A stretch of DNA of 64,000 nucleotides. It comes from Kineosporia rhizophila (lineage in GTDB: Bacteria > Actinomycetota > Actinomycetes > Actinomycetales > Kineosporiaceae). Where the stretch lies: positions 1 to 64,000 of the forward strand of contig NZ_JAJSOH010000009.1 in assembly GCF_021277265.1 (NCBI RefSeq), read 5' to 3'. The notes below the pieces were generated by a model. That model saw only the letters and a program-made list of their open reading frames with translations, was not told the DNA's origin and ran no database searches. Positions 40,830 to 54,998 of this stretch are shown in pieces (the first letter of the stretch is position 1; every line of letters begins with the position of its first letter). A program made the translations under genes and the position numbers.

Positions 40830-41660
40830 TGCCTTGGAAGCCGACGCCTGGCGAGGGGCACGACCTGATCGAGGTGCTGCTCAGGACTGAGCCCCACGGG
40901 GGAGTGTCAGGCGACCAGGTGGTCGTCCTTGCCTGGTGGGCTCGCTTGGTGAGGTCATGAACGTGCAGCCCCGCTAGCTGGTCAGCGTCGACATGCGTCC
41001 CTGCTTGGTAGCTGACAGACCCGAGAGGTGGGGCCCTGAGCTGACAGATCACGCTGGCTGCGCAGTTGAGAACGCTCCGGCCGAGAACAGCCGTGCCAAG
41101 AGCGCTTCGGGAAATGAGTGAGCGTCCGGCGGGCTGAACCGACCTAGCTCCGCGCATACAGTCGGCACCCATCTGACGCCGGCCCAGAACCAGCGTCAGC
41201 GCGCTCGCCCCCGCCCCGAGCCAGCAGGAACCCGAACTGCAGCCACCCAAGTCGCCCGAGCCCTCTTCCGGTTCCGCCCGCCCAGTCCGCCGACATTCAG
41301 CCCAAGTCCGCTCCCCGACCAAGCCGACACCGACGTCCACAAGCACCTGAGCACCCCCTCCGGGCCACCGAGCCCCGATACCCGCCCGAAGACCCACCCA
41401 CGCCGCCCGCAACCGCCCAACCCGGCTTCAGCGCCTCGGTGCCCACGCTCGTCCTCAGGCTCTGGCGCGATGCCCACCACCACCGCAACCGCCACTGGCC
41501 GCTACCGGCATCCCACGACCCGCCGATCGAGTTCCCCCCGCCTCACCAACTCGCGTAATGTCGGCGGGCAAGAACTTCACACCTCCCAGCCCGGCGTCCG
41601 GCCGGGCTCGGCGACGTGTGTCGTCCGACCAGACATCAGCCAGTTGTGGAGGGGTTACCC
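40830..41660. other. Intergenic stretch before dnaN
   Basis: About 830 bp after the repeats. No gene, box cluster or hairpin I can support. The last 100 bp must contain the dnaN promoter; GGAGGGG at about 41648-41654 is the dnaN ribosome site. Confidence 0.5.
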
Positions 41661-42791
41661 GTGAAATTCCGGGTTGAGCGCGACGCGCTGGCGGACGCAG
41701 TGGCCTGGGCGGCACGGGCCCTGCCCAGCCGTCCTCCCGTCCCGGTCCTCGCAGGTCTCCTGCTCGAGGCGGACGAGGTGGGCGTGCTGCGGCTCTCCAG
41801 CTTCGACTACGAGGTCTCGGCCCGGGTCGAGGTCGCCGCCGACGTGATGGACGCGGGCACGGCCCTGGTCTCCGGCAAGCTGCTCGCCGACATCTGCCGC
41901 TCGCTGCCGGCCAAGCCGGTCGACGTCACCACCGACGGCTCCAAGGTCTCCGTGGTCTGCGGCTCCGGCCGGTTCACCCTGCTCACCATGCCGGTGGAGG
42001 AGTACCCCACCCTGCCGGTGATGCCGGATGCGTCCGGTACGGTCGCGGGTGACATCTTCACCCAGGCGGTGGGGCAGGTCAGCATCGCAGCCAGCCGGGA
42101 CGAGACGCTCCCGATCCTCACCGGGATCCGGTGCGAGATCGAGGGTGACCAGATCACGCTGCTGGCCACGGACCGGTACCGGCTCGCGATGCGCACCCTG
42201 CCCTGGCATCCTGGCGACCCGAGTCAGAGCAGCGTCGCCCTGGTCCGGGCCCGGACCCTGAACGATGTCGCGAAGGCCCTCGGCACCAGCGCCGACGTCA
42301 CCCTCGCACTCACCACCGGCGGAGCGACCGAGATGATCGGTTTCGAGGCCGGCGGCCGCCGCACCACCTCGCTCCTGGTGGAAGGCGACTACCCGAAGGT
42401 TCGCGCGTTGTTCCCCGACTCGGTGGCGACATATGCGCTGGTGGGAACGCAGGCTCTGACAGACGCGGTGAAACGTGTCGCGTTGGTGGCGGAACGGAAC
42501 ACACCGGTCCGACTCACCTTCACGGAGGGCCTCCTCACGCTGGAAGCCGGGCAAGGAGAAGATGCTCAAGCATCGGAGGCAGTTGAGTCGACGCTCGTCG
42601 GTGACGAACTCTCTATTGCCTTCAACCCGCAGTTCCTGCTCGACGGCCTCGGGGCGCTGAACTCGCCCCTGGTCCGCCTCTCATTCACACAGCCCACCAA
42701 GCCCGCGGTGCTGTCGCCGCAAACCGATCCGGAAGGGTCGGACGACAGCAGCTATCGGTACCTCCTGATGCCGGTGCGAATCGCGGGCTGA
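41661..42791 (+). CDS. dnaN: DNA polymerase III beta subunit (sliding clamp)
   Basis: 376 residues with the three repeated clamp domains: MKFRVERDALADAVAWAARALPSRPPVPVLAGLLLEA, then ILTGIRCEIEGDQITLLATDRYRLAMR in the middle domain, and the C-terminal YRYLLMPVRIAG. Length and ends are normal. GTG start with GGAGGGG 7 bp upstream; the longer frame from 41616 is not needed. It forms the ring that holds polymerase III on DNA. The gene starts the rightward replication run; gnd follows after 19 bp. Confidence 0.97.
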   Translation: MKFRVERDALADAVAWAARALPSRPPVPVLAGLLLEADEVGVLRLSSFDYEVSARVEVAADVMDAGTALVSGKLLADICRSLPAKPVDVTTDGSKVSVVCGSGRFTLLTMPVEEYPTLPVMPDASGTVAGDIFTQAVGQVSIAASRDETLPILTGIRCEIEGDQITLLATDRYRLAMRTLPWHPGDPSQSSVALVRARTLNDVAKALGTSADVTLALTTGGATEMIGFEAGGRRTTSLLVEGDYPKVRALFPDSVATYALVGTQALTDAVKRVALVAERNTPVRLTFTEGLLTLEAGQGEDAQASEAVESTLVGDELSIAFNPQFLLDGLGALNSPLVRLSFTQPTKPAVLSPQTDPEGSDDSSYRYLLMPVRIAG

Positions 42792-42810
42792 GCCCGAAGG
42801 GAAACACCCC

Positions 42811-43740
42811 GTGCACATCGGAATGATCGGCCTCGGCCGCATGGGCGGCAACATGTACAAGCGCCTGTCCGAGGCCGGCATCAAGGTGACCGGTTACGAC
42901 CGGGACCCTGCCGTCAGCGACGTCGCCTCGGTACAGGAGCTCGTCGAGGCCCTGCCCGCCCCGCGCATCGTCTGGGTCATGGTGCCCTCCGGCGAGATCA
43001 CCCGGAACGCCGTGACCGAGCTGGGCAACCTGCTCTCCCCCGGCGACCTGGTCATCGAGGGCGGCAACTCGCGCTTCAGCGACGACGCCGTCCACGCCAA
43101 GGAGCTGGCCGAGAAGGGCATCGAGTACGTCGACTGCGGCGTCTCCGGTGGTGTCTGGGGCCTGAAGAACGGCTACGGCCTGATGGTCGGTGGCGACGCC
43201 AAGAACGTCGAGCGCGCCATGCCGATCTTCGACGCGCTGCGCCCCGAGGGCCCGCGCGAAGAGGGCTTCGTGCACGTCGGTGAGATCGGTGCCGGCCACT
43301 ACGCGAAGATGGTTCACAACGGCATCGAGTACGGCCTGATGCAGGCCTACGCCGAGGGCTACGAGCTGCTCGCCGCCAAGGACATCGTCAAGGACGTGAC
43401 CGGCAGCTTCAAGGCCTGGACGCGCGGCACCGTGGTGCGCTCCTGGCTGCTCGACCTGCTGGTCAAGGGCCTCGAGGAGGACCCGGGCTTCTCGCAGATC
43501 ACCGGTTACGTGAACGACTCCGGCGAGGGCCGCTGGACGATCGAGGAGTGCATCGCCAACGCCGTTCCGGCGCCGGTGATGACGGCTGCTCTGTACGCCC
43601 GGTTCACCAGCCGGCAGGACGACTCCCCGGCGATGAAGGCCGTCGCCGCGCTGCGCAACCAGTTCGGTGGCCACGCGGTCACCGCCAAGGCTGCGGCGGA
43701 CGCGGGCCCGAGCTCGGGCGCCGGTTCCACCCAGGAGTAA
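42811..43740 (+). CDS. gnd: 6-phosphogluconate dehydrogenase, decarboxylating (short, NAD-type)
   Basis: 309 residues, the short form of Gnd. The Rossmann motif GMIGLGRMGGNM is followed by GYDRDP, where Asp at the second strand end suggests NAD rather than NADP. Active-site blocks: VIEGGNSRFSDD, YVDCGVSGGVWGLKNGYGLMVGG, and GAGHYAKMVHNGIEYGLMQAYAEGYELL with the catalytic Lys and Asn. It makes ribulose-5-phosphate from 6-phosphogluconate in the pentose phosphate pathway. GTG start, weak ribosome site. A gnd gene between dnaN and recF is common in actinobacteria. A terminator-like hairpin follows. Confidence 0.95.
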   Translation: MHIGMIGLGRMGGNMYKRLSEAGIKVTGYDRDPAVSDVASVQELVEALPAPRIVWVMVPSGEITRNAVTELGNLLSPGDLVIEGGNSRFSDDAVHAKELAEKGIEYVDCGVSGGVWGLKNGYGLMVGGDAKNVERAMPIFDALRPEGPREEGFVHVGEIGAGHYAKMVHNGIEYGLMQAYAEGYELLAAKDIVKDVTGSFKAWTRGTVVRSWLLDLLVKGLEEDPGFSQITGYVNDSGEGRWTIEECIANAVPAPVMTAALYARFTSRQDDSPAMKAVAALRNQFGGHAVTAKAAADAGPSSGAGSTQE

Positions 43741-43752
43741 GCACGCGACACC

Positions 43753-43789
43753 GAACCGCCGGGCACCCGATCTGGGCGCCCGGCGGTTC
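43753..43789 (+). terminator. Terminator after gnd
   Basis: A stem of 12 bp plus 3 bp beyond one mismatch (GAACCGCCGGGC and its complement), 13 bp after the gnd stop. Confidence 0.75.
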
Positions 43790-43963
43790 CGCTGTGCCGG
43801 GCCCGCTGGACTCCCGGCCGGGTGACCACGACGATGGTGAGCGAGAAACAAACGCCCACCTGAGGACGTCGGTGAGCACGAACGTCCGTAAGCGGACGTG
43901 AGTGTCGGTCACCTCTCGTACAGCTGTCATCACCCGACCCGGACCGGAGACCGATCCGCCCCG

Positions 43964-45133
43964 ATGCACGTCACCCATCTCTCGTTGGCCGATTTCCGTT
44001 CCTACGAGAGCGCCGAGCTCCCGCTGGAGCCGGGAGTGACCGCGCTGGTCGGGCCGAACGGGCAGGGGAAGACCAACCTGGTCGAGGCGATCGGGTACGT
44101 GGCATCGCACTCCAGCCACCGGGTCAGCACCGACTTCCCCCTGATCAGGGCGGGTGCGGCGCGGGCCGTGGTCCGCACCGCGATCCAGCGTGACGACCGC
44201 AAGGCGATGGTCGAGCTGGAGATAGCGGCCAAGGGCAGCAACCGCGCTCGGATCAACCGGTCGCCGGTGACTCGCCCGCGCGACGCTCTGGGGATGCTGC
44301 GCACGGTGCTCTTCGCACCGGAAGACCTGGCCATCGTCAAGGGGGAGCCCGACGGCCGGCGCCGGTTCATGGACGACCTGCTCGTGCTCCGGGCGCCACG
44401 TTTCGCCGGGGTACGGTCGGATTACGACAAGGTGCTACGCCAGCGGAACGCACTGCTCAAGACGGCAGGCAAGGCGCGACGCGCTGGCCGTAAGCCGGAT
44501 CTGAGCACGCTCGATGTGTGGAACACCCACCTCGCAGGGGTTGGGGCCGAGCTCCTGTACGGCCGGTTGTACCTGGTCAGAGCCCTGACTCCCCTGGTCG
44601 CGGGAGCTTACGAGGCAGTGAGCCGGGGCCAGGGCAACGCGACCTTGACCTACCGCAGCACGCTGGGCGAAGACATTGGCGGCCCGGTCTCAGACACCCC
44701 AGTGCAGATGGATGTCCCTGGCCGGGAAACGCTGCGCGAGCGCTTGCTCGCGGCAATGGAGGAACAACGCTCCAGCGAGCTCGAGCGCGGCGTGAGTCTG
44801 GTCGGGCCGCATCGCGATGATCTGCTGCTGAGCCTCGGGGGGCTTCCGGCCAAGGGGTATGCCAGTCATGGCGAGTCCTGGTCGTTCGCTCTGGCGCTGC
44901 GGTTGGCGTCGTACGACCTGCTGCGTGGTGACGGGGACGAGTCGGCCGAACCAGTGCTGATCCTGGACGACGTTTTCGCCGAGCTCGATGCGGGGCGCCG
45001 CGAGCGCCTGGCCGAGATGGTGGCCGGCGCGGAGCAGGTTCTGGTGACGGCGGCCGTGGCGGAAGACGTACCTAAGGCGCTCAGCGGGGGTCGGGTGGAC
45101 GTGGTGAAGGGGGCAGTGTCGCGTGTCTACTAG
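43964..45133 (+). CDS. recF: DNA replication and repair protein RecF
   Basis: 389 residues. SMC-like ATPase: [46 protein letters not shown] contains Walker A GPNGQGKT; the signature and Walker B lie near the end ([41 protein letters not shown]). RecF loads RecA at gaps together with RecO and RecR. ATG 43964 fits the family N-terminus; the upstream part of the frame is not conserved in appearance. The last 11 bp overlap the start of dciA. Confidence 0.96.
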   Translation: MHVTHLSLADFRSYESAELPLEPGVTALVGPNGQGKTNLVEAIGYVASHSSHRVSTDFPLIRAGAARAVVRTAIQRDDRKAMVELEIAAKGSNRARINRSPVTRPRDALGMLRTVLFAPEDLAIVKGEPDGRRRFMDDLLVLRAPRFAGVRSDYDKVLRQRNALLKTAGKARRAGRKPDLSTLDVWNTHLAGVGAELLYGRLYLVRALTPLVAGAYEAVSRGQGNATLTYRSTLGEDIGGPVSDTPVQMDVPGRETLRERLLAAMEEQRSSELERGVSLVGPHRDDLLLSLGGLPAKGYASHGESWSFALALRLASYDLLRGDGDESAEPVLILDDVFAELDAGRRERLAEMVAGAEQVLVTAAVAEDVPKALSGGRVDVVKGAVSRVY

Positions 45134-45908
45134 GGATGGCCGGGGGGTAAGCAACAACTCGGTCTCGAACAAAGAACAGCCTTTATCCACAACTTCCTCA
45201 CACCCTGTGGGAAACGCCGGGGAGGCTGGGGACAACTACCCCCGACGCGCCGCTCCCCCTGTGGAAAAGCATGTGGATACAGAGTCCCGTTCAGGTGTGG
45301 ACTCCAGTCGTGGTGTCCCCCTCCCGGCCCCTGGCTCCTCCGGCGTATTCGCAGCTCAGGGAGCTAAAAATGATCCACAGGGGGATGTGGACAACGGTGC
45401 GGACGCGGTGCGTGCTGCCCTGGGGAGAGCGCGGGCGGCCGCCGCAGCCCGTGGGGATAAACCTGGGATTCCTGGCCGCCTGGGGGCCGCCGCGCTCGCC
45501 CGGCAGCGCCGCGAAGGCGCCAACACACGTTCCGGTGCACACCCCGACGCCCGTGATCCACAGGGGCTGGACTCGGTGATGGCCCGGCTGATCGCGGAGC
45601 GGGGCTGGACCGAGACGGTCGCGATCGGCGGCGTGCTCGGGCGGTGGAACCAGATCGTCGGGGCGGACGTGGCCGGGCACTGCCAGCCGATCAGTTTCGT
45701 CGACGGGGTGCTCACCGTGGGCGCGGACTCCTCGGCCTGGGCCACCCAGGTCCGGCTGCTCACCCCCAACCTGCTCGGGCTGCTGGCGCGCGAGGTGGGT
45801 GAGGGCACGGTCACCCGGATCGTGGTGCGCGGCCCGTCGGCCCCCTCGTGGAAGCACGGCCCCCGGGTGGCTCCCGGCTCCAAGGGGCCCGGCGACACGT
45901 ACGGGTGA
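45123..45908 (+). CDS. dciA: DciA-type (DUF721) helicase-loading protein
   Basis: 261 residues. The N-terminal 150 are low complexity ([24 protein letters not shown]..., then [26 protein letters not shown]). The C-terminal DUF721 domain ([90 protein letters not shown]) is complete. DciA binds the replicative helicase DnaB and takes the place of DnaC/DnaI loaders in most bacteria. GTG start overlaps recF by 11 bp, indicating coupled translation. Its N-terminal coding part is unusual in carrying several DnaA-box sequences (listed separately). Confidence 0.92.
   Translation: MSTRDGRGVSNNSVSNKEQPLSTTSSHPVGNAGEAGDNYPRRAAPPVEKHVDTESRSGVDSSRGVPLPAPGSSGVFAAQGAKNDPQGDVDNGADAVRAALGRARAAAAARGDKPGIPGRLGAAALARQRREGANTRSGAHPDARDPQGLDSVMARLIAERGWTETVAIGGVLGRWNQIVGADVAGHCQPISFVDGVLTVGADSSAWATQVRLLTPNLLGLLAREVGEGTVTRIVVRGPSAPSWKHGPRVAPGSKGPGDTYG
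45183..45561. promoter_or_regulatory. DnaA-box cluster within dciA coding sequence
   Basis: Perfect boxes TTATCCACA at 45183-45191 and TTGTCCACA (minus strand) at 45386-45394. Near boxes: TTTTCCACA (minus) 45260-45268, GTATCCACA (minus) 45272-45280, TGATCCACA 45371-45379 and 45553-45561, and GGGGATAAAC near 45451. They sit in the poorly conserved N-terminal half of the protein, where codon choice is free. Confidence 0.65.
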
Positions 45909-48283
<2,375 letters not shown>

Positions 48284-48395
48284 TCTCGAAGCCGCCGGTG
48301 GGCACCCTGTGTGCCCTCCCCCAGCGCCTCCGGCTCCGGGTGGTACCCCCACGGCGTCCTCAATCGAAAAAGCTTGCTGAACACGAAGGATCGAT

Positions 48396-51017
<2,622 letters not shown>

Positions 51018-51242
51018 GCCGCCGGATCGGTTGCCCTCCCCGGCCGTCACGTGACTAACACCAGACTCGCGAGACGGCCGCGGTGACATGCTCTAGGGTC
51101 GGGATACCGATCGCGGAGCGATAGGATCGGCTGAAACGGGTGTTGTTCGTGCCCACGTTCGGCTAGTGAGCTAGCAGCCGATCATGAATCTGACCGAATT
51201 CTGACGGCGGTTACCGCCGGCTGCTGAACGTGGAGGTGAGAC

Positions 51243-52475
51243 GTGAGTCCGGAGAAGGAGAACCGACCGGCGAGCACGTCAGCACCGAAACCGGGTGGGG
51301 GAGCGTCTCCGATGACGACCGATGCATCGCCAAGCGTCTCCGGCGGGGGTAACAAGCCCTCGTCCTCCGGAGGTCCGGCGAAGGGACGCCCTGCTGGTAA
51401 CAGCGGCCCCGCGCGTCCGGCCGGCAACGCGAGCGCCCCGTCCGGCTCGTCCAACTCCGCCACCCGGCCGGCCAACGGTGGCGCCAGCCCCGCCAGCCCC
51501 GCCCGCCCTGCCTCGGCGGCTCCGCAGGCGGCCCCCCAGCCCGCTCGCGCCAACCAGCCGGGCACCACGCCTCCGGCCCGGCCCGCAGCGTCCGCTCCCA
51601 GCGGTGCTTCCGCCCCCGCCGTGAAGCGCACCCCTGGTGCTCCGGCTCCCGCGGCAGGCAACAACCGCCCGCCCAGCGGCGACGTCACCCGCCCGGCCGC
51701 CACCGGCAACAAGCCTGGCGGTAGCCCGGCCGAGTCCGCCGCCGCGCGGGCCGTGGCCAACGGCGGCAGCAACGCCCGCTCCAACGTGCCCAGCCGCCCT
51801 GCTCAGGGCAGCGCCGGCGCGAGCAACGGTAAGAGCAGTGCCCCGGCCAAGGCTGCAGCTGCCGCCCCGGCCGGCCTGCGTCCCCAGCCCGCCGCTGCTC
51901 CCGCCAGCCCGGCGCCCTCCGCGGCCCGGCCCACCGGCAACAGCCCGCGGCCCTCTGCGCAGCCCCGCCCGGCCACGCAGCCGCGTCCCGCTGGCTCCGA
52001 CTCCTGGTCAGACTCGATCAGCCCGAACGGCCGGCCCGAGAACGGCGGAGGTGGCGGCGGTTCCTACCAGACCGCCACCGACGAGCGCGGCGGCACCGAC
52101 CTCGACACCCCCCGGGTGGCCCGCCTCACGCTGGCCAGCATCGACGTCTGGTCGGCCCTCAAGCTCTCGTTCCTGCTCTCCGTCGCCTCGGCGATCGCCC
52201 TGGTGATCGCCGTGTGTGTGCTCTGGCTCGTGCTCAGCGCGATGGGCGTGTTCGACTCGCTCAACGAGATGCTGAACTCGCTCGGCCTCGAGCAGGCCGA
52301 CAGCAGCTTCGACATCTACCAGTACATCGGCTTCGGCAAGGTCCTGTCGATCAGCATCGTGCTCGGTGCCGTCAACGCGCTCATCCTGACCGCGCTGTCC
52401 ACCGTGGGCGTGCTGCTCTACAACCTCAGCTCCGGCCTGGTCGGCGGCGTGCGCGTCACTCTGTCCGACGACTGA
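51243..52475 (+). CDS. DUF3566 transmembrane protein with long disordered N-terminus
   Basis: 410 residues. The first 270 are almost all Pro/Ala/Gly/Ser/Asn (disordered, cytoplasmic). The DUF3566 domain follows at about 290-410: RVARLTLASIDVWSALKLSFLLSVASAIALVIAVCVLWLVLSAMGVF (helix 1), a loop, and VLSISIVLGAVNALILTALSTVGVLLYNLSSGLVGG (helix 2). The family sits directly after gyrA in most actinobacteria; its function is not known, though position suggests a link between membrane and origin-region processes. GTG start with GTGGAGGTGA upstream. A strong terminator follows. Confidence 0.92.
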   Translation: MSPEKENRPASTSAPKPGGGASPMTTDASPSVSGGGNKPSSSGGPAKGRPAGNSGPARPAGNASAPSGSSNSATRPANGGASPASPARPASAAPQAAPQPARANQPGTTPPARPAASAPSGASAPAVKRTPGAPAPAAGNNRPPSGDVTRPAATGNKPGGSPAESAAARAVANGGSNARSNVPSRPAQGSAGASNGKSSAPAKAAAAAPAGLRPQPAAAPASPAPSAARPTGNSPRPSAQPRPATQPRPAGSDSWSDSISPNGRPENGGGGGGSYQTATDERGGTDLDTPRVARLTLASIDVWSALKLSFLLSVASAIALVIAVCVLWLVLSAMGVFDSLNEMLNSLGLEQADSSFDIYQYIGFGKVLSISIVLGAVNALILTALSTVGVLLYNLSSGLVGGVRVTLSDD

Positions 52476-52483
52476 CAGCCCTC

Positions 52484-52524
52484 CGAAGAGGCCCTCGTCC
52501 CCACTGGGGGCGGGGGCCTCTTCG
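52484..52524 (+). terminator. Terminator after DUF3566 gene
   Basis: A 19-position stem with two G-T wobbles around a 3-nt loop (CGAAGAGGCCC ... GGGCCTCTTCG type), 9 bp after the stop. Confidence 0.88.
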
Positions 52525-52664
52525 CTGCCCTCGGCGCAAACGGGGGCGAAGCAGCCTCGGCGATCGGATTCGCAGAGACTCACGCGCGGGCCCGGTTTGG
52601 GAGGACCGGGCCCAGTGCGGTAATCTCTACGAGCGGTCGTCGCCACAGGCGGTGCACGCGGTTC

Positions 52665-52738
52665 GGGCCTATAGCTCAGTCGGTTAGAGCGCTTCCCTGA
52701 TAAGGAAGAGGTCAGTGGTTCAAGTCCACTTAGGCCCA
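52665..52738 (+). tRNA. tRNA-Ile (GAT)
   Basis: 74 nt. Acceptor GGGCCTA pairs TAGGCCC; the D arm is AGCTCAGTCGGTTAGAGC; the anticodon loop CTGATAA carries GAT at 52699-52701; the T arm contains GGTTCAAGTCC. The discriminator is A; the 3' CCA is not encoded (ACCG follows). tRNA-Ile after gyrA and DUF3566 is the usual actinobacterial order. Confidence 0.97.
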
Positions 52739-52743
52739 CCGAA

Positions 52744-52777
52744 AAGCCCCAGCTCAGACTCAGTCTGGCTGGGGCTT
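52744..52777 (+). terminator. Terminator after tRNA-Ile
   Basis: A stem AAGCCCCAGC/GCTGGGGCTT extended by a CAGAC/GTCTG inner stem with one bulge, directly after the tRNA. Confidence 0.82.
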
Positions 52778-53351
52778 CGTGGTTTGCGGGTGGGACGAGT
52801 ATCAGCTGCCCACAGCGCCGTAGCTCTTGCGACGTGCAGTGGCCCTCACCGCGCCGCGGGGTGAGGCTCCTGCAGAAGGGTCCTCGTTGCAGAAGCGTCC
52901 TCATGGCAGAAGCGTCCTCGTTGGTGCAGCCGCTCCCCATGCGCACCTTGGGAAGCTCCACCTCAGACCACCGAGGCCGACCGACGTAGTCCTCAGCCGT
53001 CGGACAGACGATCGCGCTTCCGAGTTGGAGCGACCTTCAGGCGGAGTAGGGCGAGCAGTGCGCCGAAACCCGGGACGATCGAGAATGCCCTGATGGTCTT
53101 TTCTTTCGTGATCGTCCGAGTCAGCACAACAGCGATCAGTTAGGCGCAGCCGTTGCTGACCTCGGTCAGGCGGCGGCCGGCCAGAGCAAGGGCCAGAGCA
53201 AGGGCCAGAGCAAGGGCCAGAGCTAGGGCCAGAGCTAGGGCTAGGGGCAGGGCCAGGGGCGGGGCCAACAGGGGGGGGCGTCGGGTCTGGCTGGAGGTGC
53301 GTGACTTTGGAAGGATCCTGGGGTGGAGTCGGTGTCGTGCTCGGAGGATCT
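52778..53351. other. Intergenic stretch between tRNA-Ile and small membrane protein
   Basis: About 570 bp with no supported gene. It holds short repeats of AGAAGCGTCCTC-type words near 52872-52920 and a 12-bp tandem array at 53179-53262. GGAGG at 53343-53347 is the ribosome site of the next gene. Confidence 0.55.
53179..53262. repeat. 12-bp tandem repeat, about 7 copies
   Basis: GGCCAGAGCAAG repeats three times, then GGCCAGAGCTAG twice, then two more changed units. The gradual change suggests slippage followed by mutation. It lies about 90 bp before the next gene. Confidence 0.88.
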
Positions 53352-53525
53352 GTGAACGCTAGAAAGAGCTTTGTCTCACCGTGGTTCTTCGTGCTCGTCG
53401 GTCTGCTCGTGCTTGGGCTCGAGCACGTGTCCCCCGGTGAGGCGCCGGTCGCGCTGATCATTGGGGGTGTGCTGTTCGGGGTCGGGCTGGCTGGGGTGAT
53501 CTTCCGGCCCGGCGCTGCGCACTAG
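53352..53525 (+). CDS. Small two-helix membrane protein
   Basis: 57 residues, MNARKSFVSPWFFVLVGLLVLGLEHVSPGEAPVALIIGGVLFGVGLAGVIFRPGAAH. Two hydrophobic segments are joined by a short loop. GTG start with GGAGG 4 bp upstream. I do not recognise a family. It is followed after 100 bp by the nitrilase gene on the same strand; whether they share a transcript is unclear. Confidence 0.65.
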   Translation: MNARKSFVSPWFFVLVGLLVLGLEHVSPGEAPVALIIGGVLFGVGLAGVIFRPGAAH

Positions 53526-53625
53526 CGGTGACGAGTAGCGCACCCGTACGGCATCGGGTCTGGTGAACGCGCGAACCAGGCACAAGCGTGGACGGCGCTC
53601 AGATGTCGATCTACGGGGGTTCGCG

Positions 53626-54459
53626 ATGAGCAGGCTTCGCATTGCTGTGACGCAGAGCGGGATCAGCCGCGACGTCACCCGCAACGGGGAGGCGGTGCGC
53701 TCGGCGATGCGCCTGGCCGCCCGGAACGACGCGCGCCTGGTGCAGTTTCCCGAGGGCATGCTGTCCGGGTACCCCAAGGAGCAGGTGCGCGACTGGGCGC
53801 AGGTCGACTGGGTGCAGCTGGAGCACGAGCTCGACCTGATCCGCCTGCTCGCCCGGGAGCTCGGGATCTGGGTGGTGCTGGGCTCGGCCCACCGGCTGAC
53901 CGCGCCGAACCGGCCGCACAACAGCCTTTACGTAATCGACGACCAGGGCCGGATCGCCGAGCGCTACGACAAGCGGTTCTGCTCGCACACCGAGATCACC
54001 GACTGGTTCTCCCCCGGCTTCCGGCCGGCCACCTTCACCGTCGACGGCTTCCGCTTCGGCCTGCTCACCTGCATCGAGGTCAACTTTCCGGCGCTGTTCG
54101 CCGAGTACGAGGCCCTGGGCGTCGACTGCGTGCTGCTGTCCGCCTACCCGGTCGACTCGATCTTCAAGGTGAAGGCGCAGGCGCACGCTGCGATCAACAA
54201 CTACTGGCTGGCTCTGTCGGTGTCGGCCCGGCTCAGCCTCGACCTCGGCTCGTGCGTGTTCGGGCCGGACGGCAGCCAGCTCACCAACGCCAGTGACGAG
54301 CATCCGGTGGCGTTCGCCGACATCGACCCGGACGATCCTCTGTTCGACACCGCGCTGACCAAGGCCCGTCCGTGGCGGGCGCGGGCTCGCCATGGAGACA
54401 TCTACAGCGGGCGCCGGGTGCACGACGATCCCCGCAGTGCCGACCTGACCTGCGTCTAA
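53626..54459 (+). CDS. Carbon-nitrogen hydrolase (nitrilase superfamily)
   Basis: 277 residues. The catalytic triad is complete: Glu43 in FPEGMLSGYP, Lys116 in YDKRFCS, and Cys149 in LTCIEVNFPALF. The fold signature RIAVTQ at the start is typical. Members cleave amides, nitriles or carbamoyl groups; the substrate cannot be assigned. ATG 53626 (MSRLRIAVTQSG) follows GGGGG at about 53615-53619 and starts at the conserved first strand; the longer frame from 53563 is not. The last 4 bp overlap the end of the converging VOC gene. Confidence 0.9.
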   Translation: MSRLRIAVTQSGISRDVTRNGEAVRSAMRLAARNDARLVQFPEGMLSGYPKEQVRDWAQVDWVQLEHELDLIRLLARELGIWVVLGSAHRLTAPNRPHNSLYVIDDQGRIAERYDKRFCSHTEITDWFSPGFRPATFTVDGFRFGLLTCIEVNFPALFAEYEALGVDCVLLSAYPVDSIFKVKAQAHAAINNYWLALSVSARLSLDLGSCVFGPDGSQLTNASDEHPVAFADIDPDDPLFDTALTKARPWRARARHGDIYSGRRVHDDPRSADLTCV

Positions 54460-54836
54460 CCCGAGGTCGGCAGGATCCGGAAGAACCGAAGCGCGTTGCC
54501 GTCGAGGTCCAGCACCGTGAACTCCTCGGTGCCCCAGGCCGTGCGCTGCAGCGGCCCGTTCGGATGCACGATCCCCGCCTGGGAGCAGCGCTCGTAAAGA
54601 GCAAGAGCCTCGTCCACCCGGATACCGCACGAGGCACTGCCCGCGAGATGCGGTTCACCGCCCGGAACGTCCGGCCGGTTCGCCGCCCACAGGTGCAGCT
54701 CTACCTCGTCGCGGACCAGGATCGCCAGGCCGGCCTGCTGATGGCGGCAGTGGAAGGGAAGACGGACGGTGTAGAACCCCACCGCCGCGGCGATGTCCCG
54801 GACGGGCAGGGAGGGGATCGCGCCCAGCATGGCCAT
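54456..54836 (-). CDS. VOC (glyoxalase/bleomycin-resistance-like) family protein
   Basis: 126 residues. MAMLGAIPSLPVRDIAAAVGFYTVRL... is the standard VOC start; AILVRDEVELHLWAA, ASCGIRVDEALALYERC and TEEFTVLDLDGNALRFFRIL cover the two beta-alpha-beta-beta-beta units. It resembles bleomycin-resistance proteins, which bind the drug as dimers, but small VOC proteins have many roles. ATG 54836 with weak GGTGA upstream; ATG 54830 is the alternative. It runs toward the nitrilase and away from the subtilase gene. Confidence 0.85.
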   Translation of the reverse strand: MAMLGAIPSLPVRDIAAAVGFYTVRLPFHCRHQQAGLAILVRDEVELHLWAANRPDVPGGEPHLAGSASCGIRVDEALALYERCSQAGIVHPNGPLQRTAWGTEEFTVLDLDGNALRFFRILPTSG

Positions 54837-54998
54837 GTCACCAAACGTAGTCCAGTGGATACGACCATCCCGATCAGTCGCACATAGGTAGATCAGGGGC
54901 ACCGACCGGCCAAGACAAACCCGATCGGGCGCTGATTGACGGCTAAAGCTCTCCGTAGGGTCATGGTGACGGATCGTCTACCAGAGCGAGGTTCCATC

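Noticed and set aside
40030-40890. Plus-strand frame of 286 codons across oriC and the 17-bp array
   Set aside because: Most of it translates the tandem repeats and DnaA boxes (GRQGRPGGREGREAGKA repeated); a by-product of the repeat period, not a gene.
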